This document shows positions 24,533 through 36,004 of a DNA stretch of 64,000 nt, piece after piece. The notes below the pieces were generated by a model. The model saw nothing but the letters and a program-made list of their open reading frames with translations. It ran no database searches and was not told where the DNA came from. The DNA lies in the NCBI GenBank assembly GCA_963682175.1, contig OY821774.1:41368201-41432200 (forward strand), read 5' to 3'. Numbering within the stretch: the first letter of the stretch is position 1; each line of letters begins with the position of its first letter. The stretch is from Triglochin maritima (Eukaryota > Streptophyta > Magnoliopsida > Alismatales > Juncaginaceae). The position numbers and the translations under genes were made by a program.

Positions 24533-25761
24533 TGATGAGATTTTTTTTATACCGCAAGTGCACGGTGTCAATGAAGACGTGACAAATACGGGTCGAACAC
24601 AAGGAGGGAGAGATTTGTTATTTTCGTGATTTTCGATTAAGGAGAAGAAGGAGAGAAGAAATAATTGGGTTTTGAGATTTTTGGATTTTAATTATCTAAA
24701 GCAAGAAACAAGAAAAATTAAAACTAAAACAAGAACAAAGAGGTGAATTCCGTCGGGTGGAGGTTTAGATTTAAGGTTTAGATTAGAGAATTCAGAAACT
24801 TATAATAAATCATATTAGTTATGAAGCATTGCATGATAAATGATTTAACATAAACTCAAGTAATCAAAATAAACTAATACGAACTTAAAATAATAACATT
24901 TATTCGTCTTCTCTTCACCCTAAAGCCGTCACCTCCACCCTTTGGAAGGAGTTAGAAACTCATAGAGGGAGGAAGAAGGGGTCCTTGAGACATTACAAAA
25001 GAAAACTAAAAGTAAGAAATAAAAGACAGAATTTTATTAATGAAAAGAAGAATACAAAACTAAGATTAAGAATAAAAACTACCACCAAAGACTAAGGACC
25101 CTTCTAACATCGTTCTCGGGTCTATTTATAGTTGCTACAATGGATCTAGGTATAATATTGGAAAGTACACGTGTCCAGACACGACTGGACGAAATTGGAG
25201 CACACGGATCGACTAGGGGGTGGCGGAATCGCCGCATGGTGTGTGTGATCTGCGGCGGAATCGCCGCACATCATGCTCTGATTTGGTCCAGATTTTGGTT
25301 GAATGTTTATGGTATGATTTGATCCTCCTTTACGCGTCTGGATTGATTCTTTCCATTCTTTTAAGCTCCGGATTAATTCCTTCACATATTTGGAGATATA
25401 CATTGATTTTACTATATATTTTCTCCAAGAGAATAAAAGCTACTCGTGATTTGCAATTAGGTCCTTGACTTTTTGCAGTTAAGTCCCCGACTACTTTTGT
25501 GCTTAAGTCCTTGTTCTTTTTGCAATTAGGACTTGAATGCTTTTATGCTTGGGATGCATTTCCATTCGTAACCCGATAATCATGAACTTGGTCTTTATGA
25601 TAGAAATGAGTCTTTTGCATGCGTTTATGCTCGGGATGTGGGTAAATTGCATTCAGGTCCCTATAATCTGTAAATAAGACTAAACACGTACCTTAGTAGC
25701 ATTTATTGATGTAAAAGTAATCTAAATGAAAGACATATGATGCAATGTATGCAATGCATCA
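24533..25761 (-). repeat. 3' LTR of gypsy element (1229 bp)
   Basis: TATA box TATAAATAGA at 25121-25130 on the minus strand. Two GC-rich inverted repeats of the form gcgg-aatc-gccgc lie 90-150 bp upstream (25221-25280). Confidence 0.93.
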
Positions 25762-25777
25762 AATATCTCCACACCTC
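25762..25777 (-). other. Polypurine tract of gypsy element
   Basis: On the minus strand GAGGTGTGGAGATATT directly precedes the TG of the 3' LTR. Confidence 0.75.
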
Positions 25778-25854
25778 GATTTTGCTAGTCCCTAACAAAA
25801 CAGAAGATACGAAAAATAAAAACAGGGAAATCCTAACTCATTTTCGTAGGAATC

Positions 25855-25930
25855 ACGGTTGCACTTAGCATGTGCAACAAGCCTTTAAACCTCCAAGTTT
25901 CCTTAGAGGACGAGTTTTGTCTCGTGAGGG
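25855..25930 (-). ncRNA. Conserved stem-loop block in 3' non-coding region
   Basis: Three adjacent hairpins: 25859-25877 (TTGCAC/GTGCAA), 25890-25909 (CCTCCAAG/CTTAGAGG) and 25910-25925 (ACGAG/CTCGT). The block is conserved in the other gypsy family at 61384-61450, with compensatory changes in the second and third stems. It is likely a structural element of the retrotransposon RNA rather than an independent RNA gene. Confidence 0.6.
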
Positions 25931-26867
25931 TTTTCAGTTGACATACCCACAAAGTCTTAAATCAACATTCCATTAATAGCTCTTAATATCTCCACCTTAA
26001 CCTTATACATCTCACTTAGAATTCTTGTATGCTCATTATATGAATCTAACTCATTAAAAATATGACTTGGTCTTTGTTCCACCAACATTCACACCACTAA
26101 CCATTCTACACATGTTTATCACTTGAATTATTTTGCACGCCTCCTCTGGTGGTGAAGTATCATTCGGATCAACCATGACATGGATCATTCTTTTAGCTTT
26201 GGGCCTTGAGTATATTTTTTTTTCTTTTCTTCCGTGATTCAACACATTTGCTTTTTGACACTTTTACCATTTTTGCATTCGTGTAGAGAGTTTGGTCGAT
26301 AATCCCGAGCTGGTAGACTCAAGTTACCGGGTTTCAAGATACCCCTACGGACCAGTGACTCAAAGACTTGGGCTTTTGTAATCGTTTTGCAGAATGTTCT
26401 TTCCTCACTTTATTCCTTTTTTTTAATTTTATTTTCCTCAAGACTTAATTGCTATTAGACATCCACACTTCCCGGTATATTTTCCTCAACCTCTGCTTTT
26501 TATCAACCACTTCAAAGATTTGATTCATTCAATTTAAGTGCAGACATGTCTTAAGGGGCAATGTGTTATTTCTTTGGAGCTTAGATTTATGTCATAATTT
26601 CTACAAGCATAACTATATAATAAGTAACAAAAACTCAATGCAATTTGTACACGGGTTTTGGCAGTTCAACCTTAAGCTATGTCATGAAACATTGATTTTT
26701 TTTTTTGTTTTTTTTTATTTTTGAAATAAAAGACAGATCTATAGATAAATATATACATAAACACCCCCCACACCTAAATCATGCATTGTCCTCAATGTAT
26801 GCAAATATAAAGCAAATGCACTTATTACCTTGGTGAATTGCGGTGGAAGGATGGAATTTGCTCAAAG

Positions 26868-29438
26868 TCAACCATAGTCAGAACTGGATTGAATGACACC
26901 ATATTGGTGCATGTATCCAGTTGAATTGTTCCCCATGTTGCAATGAGCGTCCTGAGTTACAGGTTCCACACCCCTCACATAAATTGGTTCTCTTATTTGC
27001 TCGAGTGACGGTGGGTGTGTAGATGAATTCCTCCCCTTTTTGTTACTTCCTTTTTGATTTTGTGATGATTCAGAAATATTATAGATACGCGATTTCATCA
27101 CAACATCACTTTGATTGCATGTTATTTCTGGCTCACTATCAATATGAAAGATATTAAATTCAGCTTTTAAGTTCCCAAAAGATAATTGCATGAGCTCATT
27201 TCGACAATTTATCAATGCTTCCGAAGTGGCTAAAAAGGGTCTGCCTAGAATTACAGGGATTTGTCGATTAGGATTTACAACAGGTGCGGTATCTAGTACG
27301 ACAAAATCCACTGGATAAATGAAGTCACCAACCTTGATCAAAACATCCTCTACTATACCTCTTGGTTTCTTAATAGAGCAATCAGCAAATTGAAGGGTTG
27401 TCCTAGAGGGTTTTAGTGGACCAAGGTTCATTTGCTCATAGACAGAGTACGGGAGTAGGTTAACACTAGCACCAAGGTCTAGAAGGGCTTTGTTAATAAA
27501 AGTATCTCCTATTACACATGAAATTGTGGGACATCCAGGATCCTTATATTTTATAGGAGATGTGTTGGACAAAATAGAACTTATGTTTGCAGTTAAGAAT
27601 GCCTTCTTTGGTACGTTCGTTTTTCTCTTTTTAGTGCACAAATCTTTTAAGAATTTAGCATAAGCAGGTATTTGTTGAATCATGTCTAAGAGTGGAATGT
27701 TCACCTTAACTTGCTTAAATACTTCCAAGATTTTCTATATTTGTGCACTTGAGTTCTTTTTGAGTCTATTAGGGAATGGAGCTTTAGGAACATAGACTCG
27801 CTCAGGTTCAGGTTGAGCTATGGGTTCAGGTTGAGTAGGTGGGTTGGGCGTTTCAGATTGGACGTCAGGTTCAATGGTTAGGTCATATGTGGCAGTTTGA
27901 TGGCTAGATTGATTAGACGTTCTAGGATTTACCACATTATTATCAATCTGTCTTCCGGACCGTAATGATACTACAACATTTATTTGTTGGAACAGTCCTT
28001 CTTCATTAACCATTTAAACCGGTCTAGGGTTGTTATTTCCTGAAGGTGGTTGATAGGATTGATATGAATTATTAGATCTAGGGTTCACCTCACGTTGACT
28101 TGGAAACTGACCCTTTTGTCTTTCACCTACTATTTGTGCTAGTTGGCTGACTTGTGTCTCTAGCCTTTGGAAGGTCTGGTTGGTTGTTTGTATAAAGGTT
28201 TTCATCAATTTTTCCAAGCTTGTCAACCTAACCTCATGATCGTTATTGTTACTAAACCCAGATGATGTATTATTTTGGTTATACGGGTTTGGTTGTTGTC
28301 TAGGAGGTTAACCCTGTTGGTTTGATGAGAAATTGGAATTATTACGCCAACCCGAGTTATAGGTTGATGCGTATGGGTCATTTCTAGCATGGTTATACAT
28401 GGCATTAACTTGGTCCCATTCCGCACAATCCTCCATTACATGACCAGTCTGACCACATCTAAAGCAAGGGATAGACGAGGCTTGATTCACTCAGTTTTGG
28501 GTTTGTAGCTCTAAACTTTCCATTTTGCGCATAAGGGTAGCTAGTTTTGCTTCAGCCGCTATGTTGGCATCTACAGCTAAGACACTTGGTCTGGGTTGAC
28601 TTGCTATTCTAGATCCAATACTCGGGTTAAGCGGTGTTCTAGCATTGTCCCATTGCATACTGTTTTCAGCTAAATCCTCAAGGAAAGTCCAGACATCATT
28701 TTCATTTTTTGACATAAAGTTCCCTTGGCTTACGGATTCTACCATAACCCTAGATGTGGGTGTCAATCCCTCATAAATAATTTGACATAATTGCCATCTC
28801 GGAATTCCATGATGAGGGCATTGGGTCAGAACTCTTTTGAATCTTTCTAGATAGGAATAGAACGGCTCGCTCTCAGACTGAACGAATGCAACAATTTCAT
28901 TCCTAATCCTCATAGTCTTATGGTTGGGGAAATATTTTTTTAGGAAAACTTGAACAAACTCAACCCAACTTCTAATAGATCTTTCGGCTAGACTATATAG
29001 CCATTTCTTAGCGTCATCCTTCAGTGCTAGAGGCACGAATTTCAGACGCACTGCCTCCTCAGGAATATGCTGGTATTGCATAAGAGAGCAGATTTCCTCA
29101 AATTCTCTAAGGAAGAGATATGGGTCTTCCCTAGAGGTGAACTTAGGCAACATACTCATGTATTGTGCCTTAAGTTCGAAGTCGCGACCCGGTATGGTGG
29201 GCATAACGATGCACGATGGTTGAGCAGCCATCGCTGGATAGCATCGATCCCTCAGAGTTATGGGTTGCACAACAGGTGGGTCCACTACGTTCTCACCCAT
29301 TGGATCTAGGTGAGGTGGTGCAACAGGTGGATTGGGGCTAAGTTCCAGACTGGAATCTAGATGAACTCGTGAGAGTCGATTACTCAAGTCCCGAATCCAA
29401 ATCTGAGTGCACCGGACTGAATCAATTTTTGAATTCAA
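26868..29438 (-). pseudogene. Gypsy gag-protease polyprotein with four in-frame stops
   Basis: One continuous minus-strand frame of 857 codons runs gag (28491-29438), zinc knuckle (CFRCGQTGHVMEDC, CX2CX4HX4C, near 28450), linker, then a retropepsin-like aspartic protease (26868-27728, with LLDLGASVNLLP and ILGRPFL). It is broken only by stops at 28491 (TGA), 28308 (TAA), 28014 (TAA) and 27735 (TAG). All five pieces are in the same frame with no frameshift. The gag core shows MLPKFTSREDPYLFLREFEE and FLKKYFPN. Each stop can be reached from a Trp or Gln codon by one C-to-T or G-to-A change. Gag would form particles and the protease would process them. After the protease no polymerase domain follows. 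Confidence 0.9.
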
Positions 29439-29689
29439 ATTCCAAATTTAAATTCCAAATTTAATTTCAAGAATTAATTACAATTTTTTTTATTTTTTGT
29501 TTTTTTATGTTTTTTTTCAAAAGGGAAACAAACAATAGAATGGGGCAAGATGAGAAAGAAATCCTAATCTAGAGAATTTAGGTGAGAAGAGAAAGAAGAC
29601 TTAGATGAGAAGGGAAACCTAACTCTAAAGATAGAAAGAGGGTTGGTCAGAAAATTCCTAAGAAAGCACGGTTCAAACAATCCTAGACC

Positions 29690-30340
29690 TAGTGTCGCTT
29701 AGATCTAGACGACTCCTAACTGGCTGAGTCGAATTGATTCGCTTGATTGACCTCCCTCACTAATCAAACCAACTTGGCCAGGCCGTGTATAGCTAGTGGG
29801 GGCGCTTCCGACAGAGTCGGTGCCAATTAGACAACCACTTCGCTTGGAAGACTTACGTCAACACAAAAACACTTTCTAGACACCAAATTAAATTCAATCG
29901 GTTTCAGGTCATAGCAAGTCAAACCAAATCTTCTCCTTAAATGAGTCTGAGTCCTTAGGGGTCAATGTCTAATTGATTTTAATTTAAGACTTGGGTGACA
30001 CTTTGGGATTGTTGTTTGTGGGCCACGGAAGGGTGATGAAATCCCCACCGTATCTTTGCCTACGGAGTTGCCCTTAAGATAGTTTAACTTAGATCTAGCA
30101 AAGATAGTCAAACAATGGTCTTTAATTGGGGGCAATTGCAAGGTTGTATGCAAACTAAATTATATGCTTAAATGCAATCGTTAAAACGCGATACGTACCT
30201 TGCCTCCAGCACTCTTCAACAAGAATTAATTTGCAAGAATTTAGCAAGAATAATGCATACAAAACACTAGATGATGCATGCACTAAGGCCTTTCTAATTT
30301 TGCCAATTTTAGGTCAGAGTTGAATTATTGCCAATTATGG
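29690..30340 (-). other. 5' leader of gypsy element, shared with CACTA leader
   Basis: On the minus strand it contains GCTGGAGGCAAGGTACGTA (a good splice donor), then GGGGATTTCATCACCC, AAAATCAATTAGAC and AGTTAGGAGTCGTCTA. The same blocks appear in the same order in the CACTA leader at 45188-45700. Confidence 0.7.
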
Positions 30341-30722
30341 AATTTTTCCCTAACACATGCAGTTCTATGAAAAGGAAATTTTCTGAAACTAGAAATTACG
30401 AGGAAAAAGGCAACAAAGGTTACCTACGCAATGCTCAGTCGGGTTCGCCGCCCGCTCTCGAAATTTCAGTAGCTCCACGCGTCCACCCAGAGATGGTGCT
30501 AACCCCAGAAAAATTTGAAGCCCAGATGCTTCAATTGTGCGGTGATTCCGCCGCAGGTTACTCTTGATGTGCGGCGATTCCGCCGCCCTTGTTGCTCAGA
30601 CTGCACTCAGATTTCGCCGCGCGCTCTGTTGTCTCCTGAAACACAAATCCAAATAGTTAGATCGCGCACAAGATAAACAGAATAAAATCAAAATCAACAA
30701 AAAAAACAAAATCTACGTCGCC

Positions 30723-30740
30723 TCCCCGGCAACGGCGCCA
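30723..30740 (-). other. Primer binding site, tRNA-Asp type
   Basis: On the minus strand TGGCGCCGTTGCCGGGGA, six bases from the 5' LTR end, is complementary to the 3' end of plant tRNA-Asp(GTC). Confidence 0.85.
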
Positions 30741-30746
30741 AAAACT

Positions 30747-31979
30747 TGATGAGATTTTTTTTATACCGCAAGTGCACGGTGTCAATGAAGACGTGGCAAA
30801 TACGGGTCGAACACAAGGAGGGAGAGATTTGTTATTTTCGTGATTTTCGATTAAGGAGAAGAAGGAGAGAAGAAATAATTGGGTTTTGAGATTTTTGGAT
30901 TTTAATTATCTAAAGCAAGAAACAAGAACAATTAAAACTAAAACAAGAACAAAGAGGTGAATTCCGTCGGGTGGAGGTTTAGATTTAAGGTTTAGATTAG
31001 AGAATTCAGAAACTTATAATAAATCATATTAGTTATGAAGCATTACATGATAAATGATTTAACATAAACTCAAGTAATCAAAATAGACTAATACGAACTT
31101 AAAATAATAACATTTATTCGTCTTCTCTTCACCCTAAAGCCGTCACCTCCACCCTTTGGAAGGAGTTAGAAACTCATAGAGGGAGGAAGAAGGGGTCCTT
31201 GAGACATTACAAAAGAAAACTAAAAGTAAGAAATAAAAGACAGAATTTTATTAATAAAAAGAAGAATACAAAACTAAGATTAAGAATAAAAACTACCACC
31301 AAAGACTAAGGACCCTTCTAACATCGTTCTCGGGTCTATTTATAGTTGCTACAAGGGATCTAGGTATAATATTGGAAAGTACACGTGTCCAGACACAACT
31401 GGACGAAATTGGAGCACACGGATCGACTAGGGGGCGGCGGAATCACCGCATGGTGTGTGTGATCTGCGGCGGAATCACCGCACATCATGCTCTGATTTGG
31501 TCCAGATTTTGGTTGAATGTTTATGGTATGATTTGATCCTCCTTTACGCGTCTGGATTGATTCTTTCCATTCGATCTTTTAAGCTCCGGATTAATTACTT
31601 CACATATTTGGAGATATACATTGATTTTTCTATATATTTTCTCCAAGAGAATAAAAGCTACTCGTGATTTGCAATTAGGTCCTTGACTTTTTGCAGTTAA
31701 GTCTCCGGCTACTTTTGTGCTTAAGTCCTTGTTCTTTTTGCAATTAGGACTTGAATGCTTTTATGCTTGGGATGCATTTCCATTCGTAACCCGATAATCT
31801 TGAACTTGGTCTTTATGATAGAAATGAGTCTTTTGCATGCGTTTATGCTCGGGATGTGGGTAAATTGCATTCAGGTCCCTGTAATCTGTAAATAAGACTA
31901 AACACATACCTTAGTAGCATTTATTGATGTAAAAGTAATCTAAATGAAAGACATATGATGCAATGTATGCAATGCATCA
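30747..31979 (-). repeat. 5' LTR of gypsy element (1233 bp)
   Basis: It is near-identical to the LTR at 24533. Several differences are CpG-type transitions, including two that break the GC palindromes (aatcaccgc here, aatcgccgc in the other). Confidence 0.93.
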
Positions 31980-31984
31980 ATTGG

Positions 31985-33780
31985 TTTTCATTGTAAGTTA
32001 AAAGTAAACCAGTAGGAAATCAATTTTATCTGAAGCTAAAAGGAATACAAGTCTAACTCTTGTTTGCGTTAGATTTGTATCGGTTTTATTCTCTAGCAAG
32101 CTTCTTTTTTTTGGTTTCACATATTGAAATGTCCATTTTAATATACATCATGATCATCCCTCTAGACTGTACATGTGGCCAAATTTTATAAGTTTTCATT
32201 TACATCCACTTAATCATTTTCTTGACTTACAACCATATACAATTGCACGTCATTTTGCCTTAGTAAATGAACTTACGAGCACATGCTGATTATTATTCAA
32301 ACCATCTGTCATCATCTTCTAGTTAGATAAGTATTTTTCATTGTAGTTTACATAGAGCTGAAAAATAGTGTTCGTATGTATGTGATAACTTGTTTGATTT
32401 TTTTTGGTGTATATGAATACTAACGTTTTCACTGTGATATTTCAATGTCATCTATGAACTAAAATCGAATTACTTATAATAATTTCAGTTTTACAATATC
32501 ATTCATGTTATATGTAAAACTAAGATTGTACTGTAGTGTTTTCACATATTGACTGCATATTTAAGGATCTCTTCACATGTCTCAATAAATCAAGAAATCC
32601 ATTTTTAGTTTGCTCATTGGTGAGATTTATTTCTTAATTAATTGGTGCATGGGTTACTATATTCATGGTAACATATTGAAAATTTGATGACCTATAGTAA
32701 CCATTTGTTGGATAAATTAATTTAATGTTTGATGCTACATTCATTGGATGACTCTCGATATATATGTTCATATACTTTATTTTACATGAACATTTTAAGA
32801 TGAGGTTCTACTACCAGGTTACGTAGATATACCTTAGTGTAATATTTGCTTCATTTTACTTAATCTTTTTACTTACATCTTGAAAGTGTATTTGTTCATC
32901 ATGAAATAAATAATCTACTCACATGGTGAATAGAATATATCATGTCAATTTTGTGTTGTGTGTGGGTAAATATATAATAAATGAGACTACATATATACAA
33001 CCAATATATGTTGTTTTTGGAATTGCTAATATGTACTTTTGTTTATCATATGGATCAAGTACATTATAATATATTCCTTTTTGAGATGTTTTAGTATGCA
33101 CCGATAAATAATACATGTATATGAATTAAACAAAAGGGGTAATAAGTTGCGTGTACCAATTATGTTTTAATGCTTGTACGTTATGACTTTTAACTCTATA
33201 CTTGACATCATGGATGAGAATGACTTATCATGGATTATGATTTATGGATGTTGAACCCAACTCATTGCCTTTTAAAATATCAATGACTAGAGAAAGAAGC
33301 ATCAAATCAAGATAAAGTGGAGGTTGTGATTTTCTTTTGCTATCCTCTTTGTTAAAATGATTTTAAAAGTATTATGATTTAATCTCATGTCTGTTTTTGT
33401 GGCGAGTTATTGATCAAAATTTCATGATTTCTCGATCTAATGAAGCATGAAAGAAATAGCTACATATTTAGTAGTGCTTCTAGAATTAAATAATATATAT
33501 CTCATGAAACTTTGTATTGATTCACTTTCTTAGTATAAGTTATATGAATTCTTAGTATCATGTTGATTAAAAGAGTATTTGTAAAGTGGTTCAAGCATGT
33601 GATTATTACTTGTTAATTTTGATGCATCACATGATCATTCACAACTATTACGAGCATTCATCTCGTGAGCACATAATATCTATTTTGATAGATGTATGTG
33701 TATATATATATAATATAACGTGCTACATTATAGTGAAATTTGAATTACCATGTTACAAGTGATCATTGTTATTGAAAATG
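31985..33780. other. AT-rich non-coding region
   Basis: No gene, LTR end or RNA gene was recognised. The first part may continue the gypsy LTR fragment at 24325, since the element between them has a target duplication. Confidence 0.4.
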
Positions 33781-35330
33781 ATATGCATTGGCCCAGAAGG
33801 CCAATATCTTAATATTCATGCAATGCTACTATACAAAGATTTAGAGATTATTCATTTAAAGAGGGTTATAAATTTTTGTGATAATCCCTGAAGGATTGTA
33901 TGATTCTCAAAACAACGTGCAAATAGTTAATTGAGTAAAAATGCACGTCGATCTCTAAATCAAACCCTATGGCGGTCAGAAGACCATAGATATATAGTGT
34001 TTAGTAGTAAAAGAGAAATATTTTATTGATCACTTTACAAATTAATGACCCGATACTCCAGTTACAGAGTCAAAAAACCACAAGTTTTGGATTATGCATT
34101 ACATGTGCTTGAAAGTCAATTTTCCTTGTATATTTATTGGGGTGCCTGAAGCACACAATACAAGCGGCATGAAAATAAGAGCATAATTTCTGAGAGAGAA
34201 ATTGTGCAAATAAGAAGAAGAAAATTGAAATGACTATCGATGGTCAACTAGACGAAACAGGCCTAGAAATGCCCAAATAAAATTATGACTTATATTTATT
34301 ATGGATGTCAACATTGGTATTGTTTTTGTGAAACTTTAGATGTTGTTGACTTCTATCAGTCGACCAACAATGAGGTCAAGTTTGTCGACCGACTTGCATA
34401 ATATATGAGAGTCCCTCTGTTGCTAGAGTATCTCTCAAATATGGATCACTTTGGGATCTCAAAAATGGTAAAATTATTGAACACTTTTTATTGCTCATAT
34501 TTATGTGTCTGATATAATTTTAGACACGTTTTATCAACATGCATATTTGCCTTCTTTTTTTATTAGACCATATCATATTATAAATATTTGCTTACTTTAC
34601 TTATACAATAATGAATGTAATGTTTCTCATCTGCGATTTCTTTTAAATTACCACCTCCACAATTTAATGACCTCAAATTGACTTGGACATTTCAACATGA
34701 TTCATATTCCTGATAATATTAAAATACATGAAGCTCCCGAAGGGCGATGTATTTTATTGTGGAGTTCAACAATTATATATATATATATGCACGTTGTCAT
34801 TAGGGGGGAAGGCGAGAAGCCTAAAGAATGCTAAGAAAATGTAATATATTGAACCTGAAGTTCATAAAAGAATATATGTATAAGTATGGTTGAACATGAA
34901 GTTCATAAAATCATTAACTTACAATATCTAGTTAGTAATTGTCATATGTAATTATTGATCATAAATGAGTGACTGCGTCTTGTATTACTAGACACATAAT
35001 ATAAAGTGGAGATCTTCGTAGGATAAAATATATTTGAGCTCAACGAACGCCAGAAATGTAGACAAAAACATATATTATTTGTGGAAATGAAATTAAAGGT
35101 TAGTCACTCATTATACCTCCTGAAGAGGTTATTCCTAAAAAATATAAATCTGGTAAAATAAAAGCAGCTACTCGCAAATGTAACCATAATACCATATCCT
35201 TACACCATGGAGAATCTAACTACACCAGAAAACTACTTTTACAAAAGCAACAACCTACATGTGGACTAAACATTTACTAAAATATTGAACCTCGAAAATT
35301 CATATTGCCTTGTGGCGTGTCTCGGTTTTG
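33781..35330. other. Non-coding region with a series of CTGAA-loop hairpins
   Basis: Small perfect hairpins with different stems and nearly the same loop occur at 33788-33804, 33883-33897, 34142-34154, 34850-34864, 34891-34905 and 35115-35129. Shorter ones lie near 33975 and 34738. No open frame of note. A pair of GTCGACC-like motifs near 34361 resembles the LTR palindromes. This is probably a decayed retrotransposon, but no protein domain survives. Confidence 0.45.
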
Positions 35331-35483
35331 TTCTTTAGGTAAGCAATTGATACCAGTGATTTTTGTTAGTTGTTTGACTTGTTAGTACTAATTCCTTATT
35401 TAGCAATCAAAAAACACATGTAATTAAGTGAAATTTGGTTCCTATGGGGGTTGGGCAGCAGAAAATCTTTGAAACTGATGCCT

Positions 35484-35515
35484 CACCCACGTCGGAGACT
35501 TGTCCGACGTGGGTG
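35484..35515. repeat. 13-bp perfect inverted repeat with 6-bp loop
   Basis: CACCCACGTCGGA and its exact complement TCCGACGTGGGTG flank the loop GACTTG. It lies 115 bp before the possible first exon at 35631. Confidence 0.8.
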
Positions 35516-35630
35516 CGGCTAGGGGTCGTCTAGATAAATGTCGAATACGCCCCAGCATGTCATACAATGTTTGGCATTAAGATACGAGACGATCGATGTA
35601 GGTTAAGCCAACCATTTTTACTTCGTCGAG

Positions 35631-35768
35631 ATGGTTGCCAGTTCATGGTTTCAGATCTATACAACAAGAAGCATGTTAACTACACCATTGGTGGGTCAAT
35701 TCAGTGATATACTGCATTTTCAACCTTTCCGCCCTCTAAAATCTTCTCATAGTGCTGGACGTCTACAC
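35631..35768 (+). pseudogene. Possible first exon of TGD2-like gene
   Basis: An ATG opens a 46-codon stretch rich in Ser, Thr, Arg and Lys with few acidic residues, as in plastid transit peptides. It is followed by a fair donor (CTACAC|GTAAGA). It lies 236 bp before the TGD2-like exon. The exons expected in between (transmembrane segment and start of the MCE domain) are not present. The link to TGD2 is inferred from position and composition only. Confidence 0.35.
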
Positions 35769-36004
35769 GTAAGATCAGTAAGAAAACGTATTATTTACCA
35801 TGCATGCCTTCTAACAAACCAACAAGTAGTCAGAGAGATGGAAACTGAGAAACTGAGGCATTTGAATTACTATCTGGGAATCCCTCATGCATATAAAAAT
35901 ATGATGGGTTTGTCACATTTGATTTTTCGCAACATGTTCATGAATGATGCATTTACCATCTTCACATGCCTCTTTTGTTTATTTTTGTTTTTTGGTTATG
36001 GCAG

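Larger units (their letters stand above)
24533..31979 (-). mobile_element. Complete non-autonomous Ty3/gypsy element (gag-protease only), 7447 bp
   Basis: LTRs at 24533-25761 and 30747-31979 both run TGATGAGATT...GCATCA and differ at roughly 20 positions plus a 4-bp indel (about 98.5% identity by eye). ATTGG flanks both sides (24528-24532, 31980-31984). On the minus strand the order is 5' LTR, tRNA-Asp primer site, 1.3-kb leader, gag with zinc knuckle, protease, 1.1-kb non-coding region, polypurine tract, 3' LTR. No reverse transcriptase, RNase H or integrase is present, so movement would need enzymes from a partner. The protease motif and primer site point to the Tat/Athila side of gypsy. 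Confidence 0.93.
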
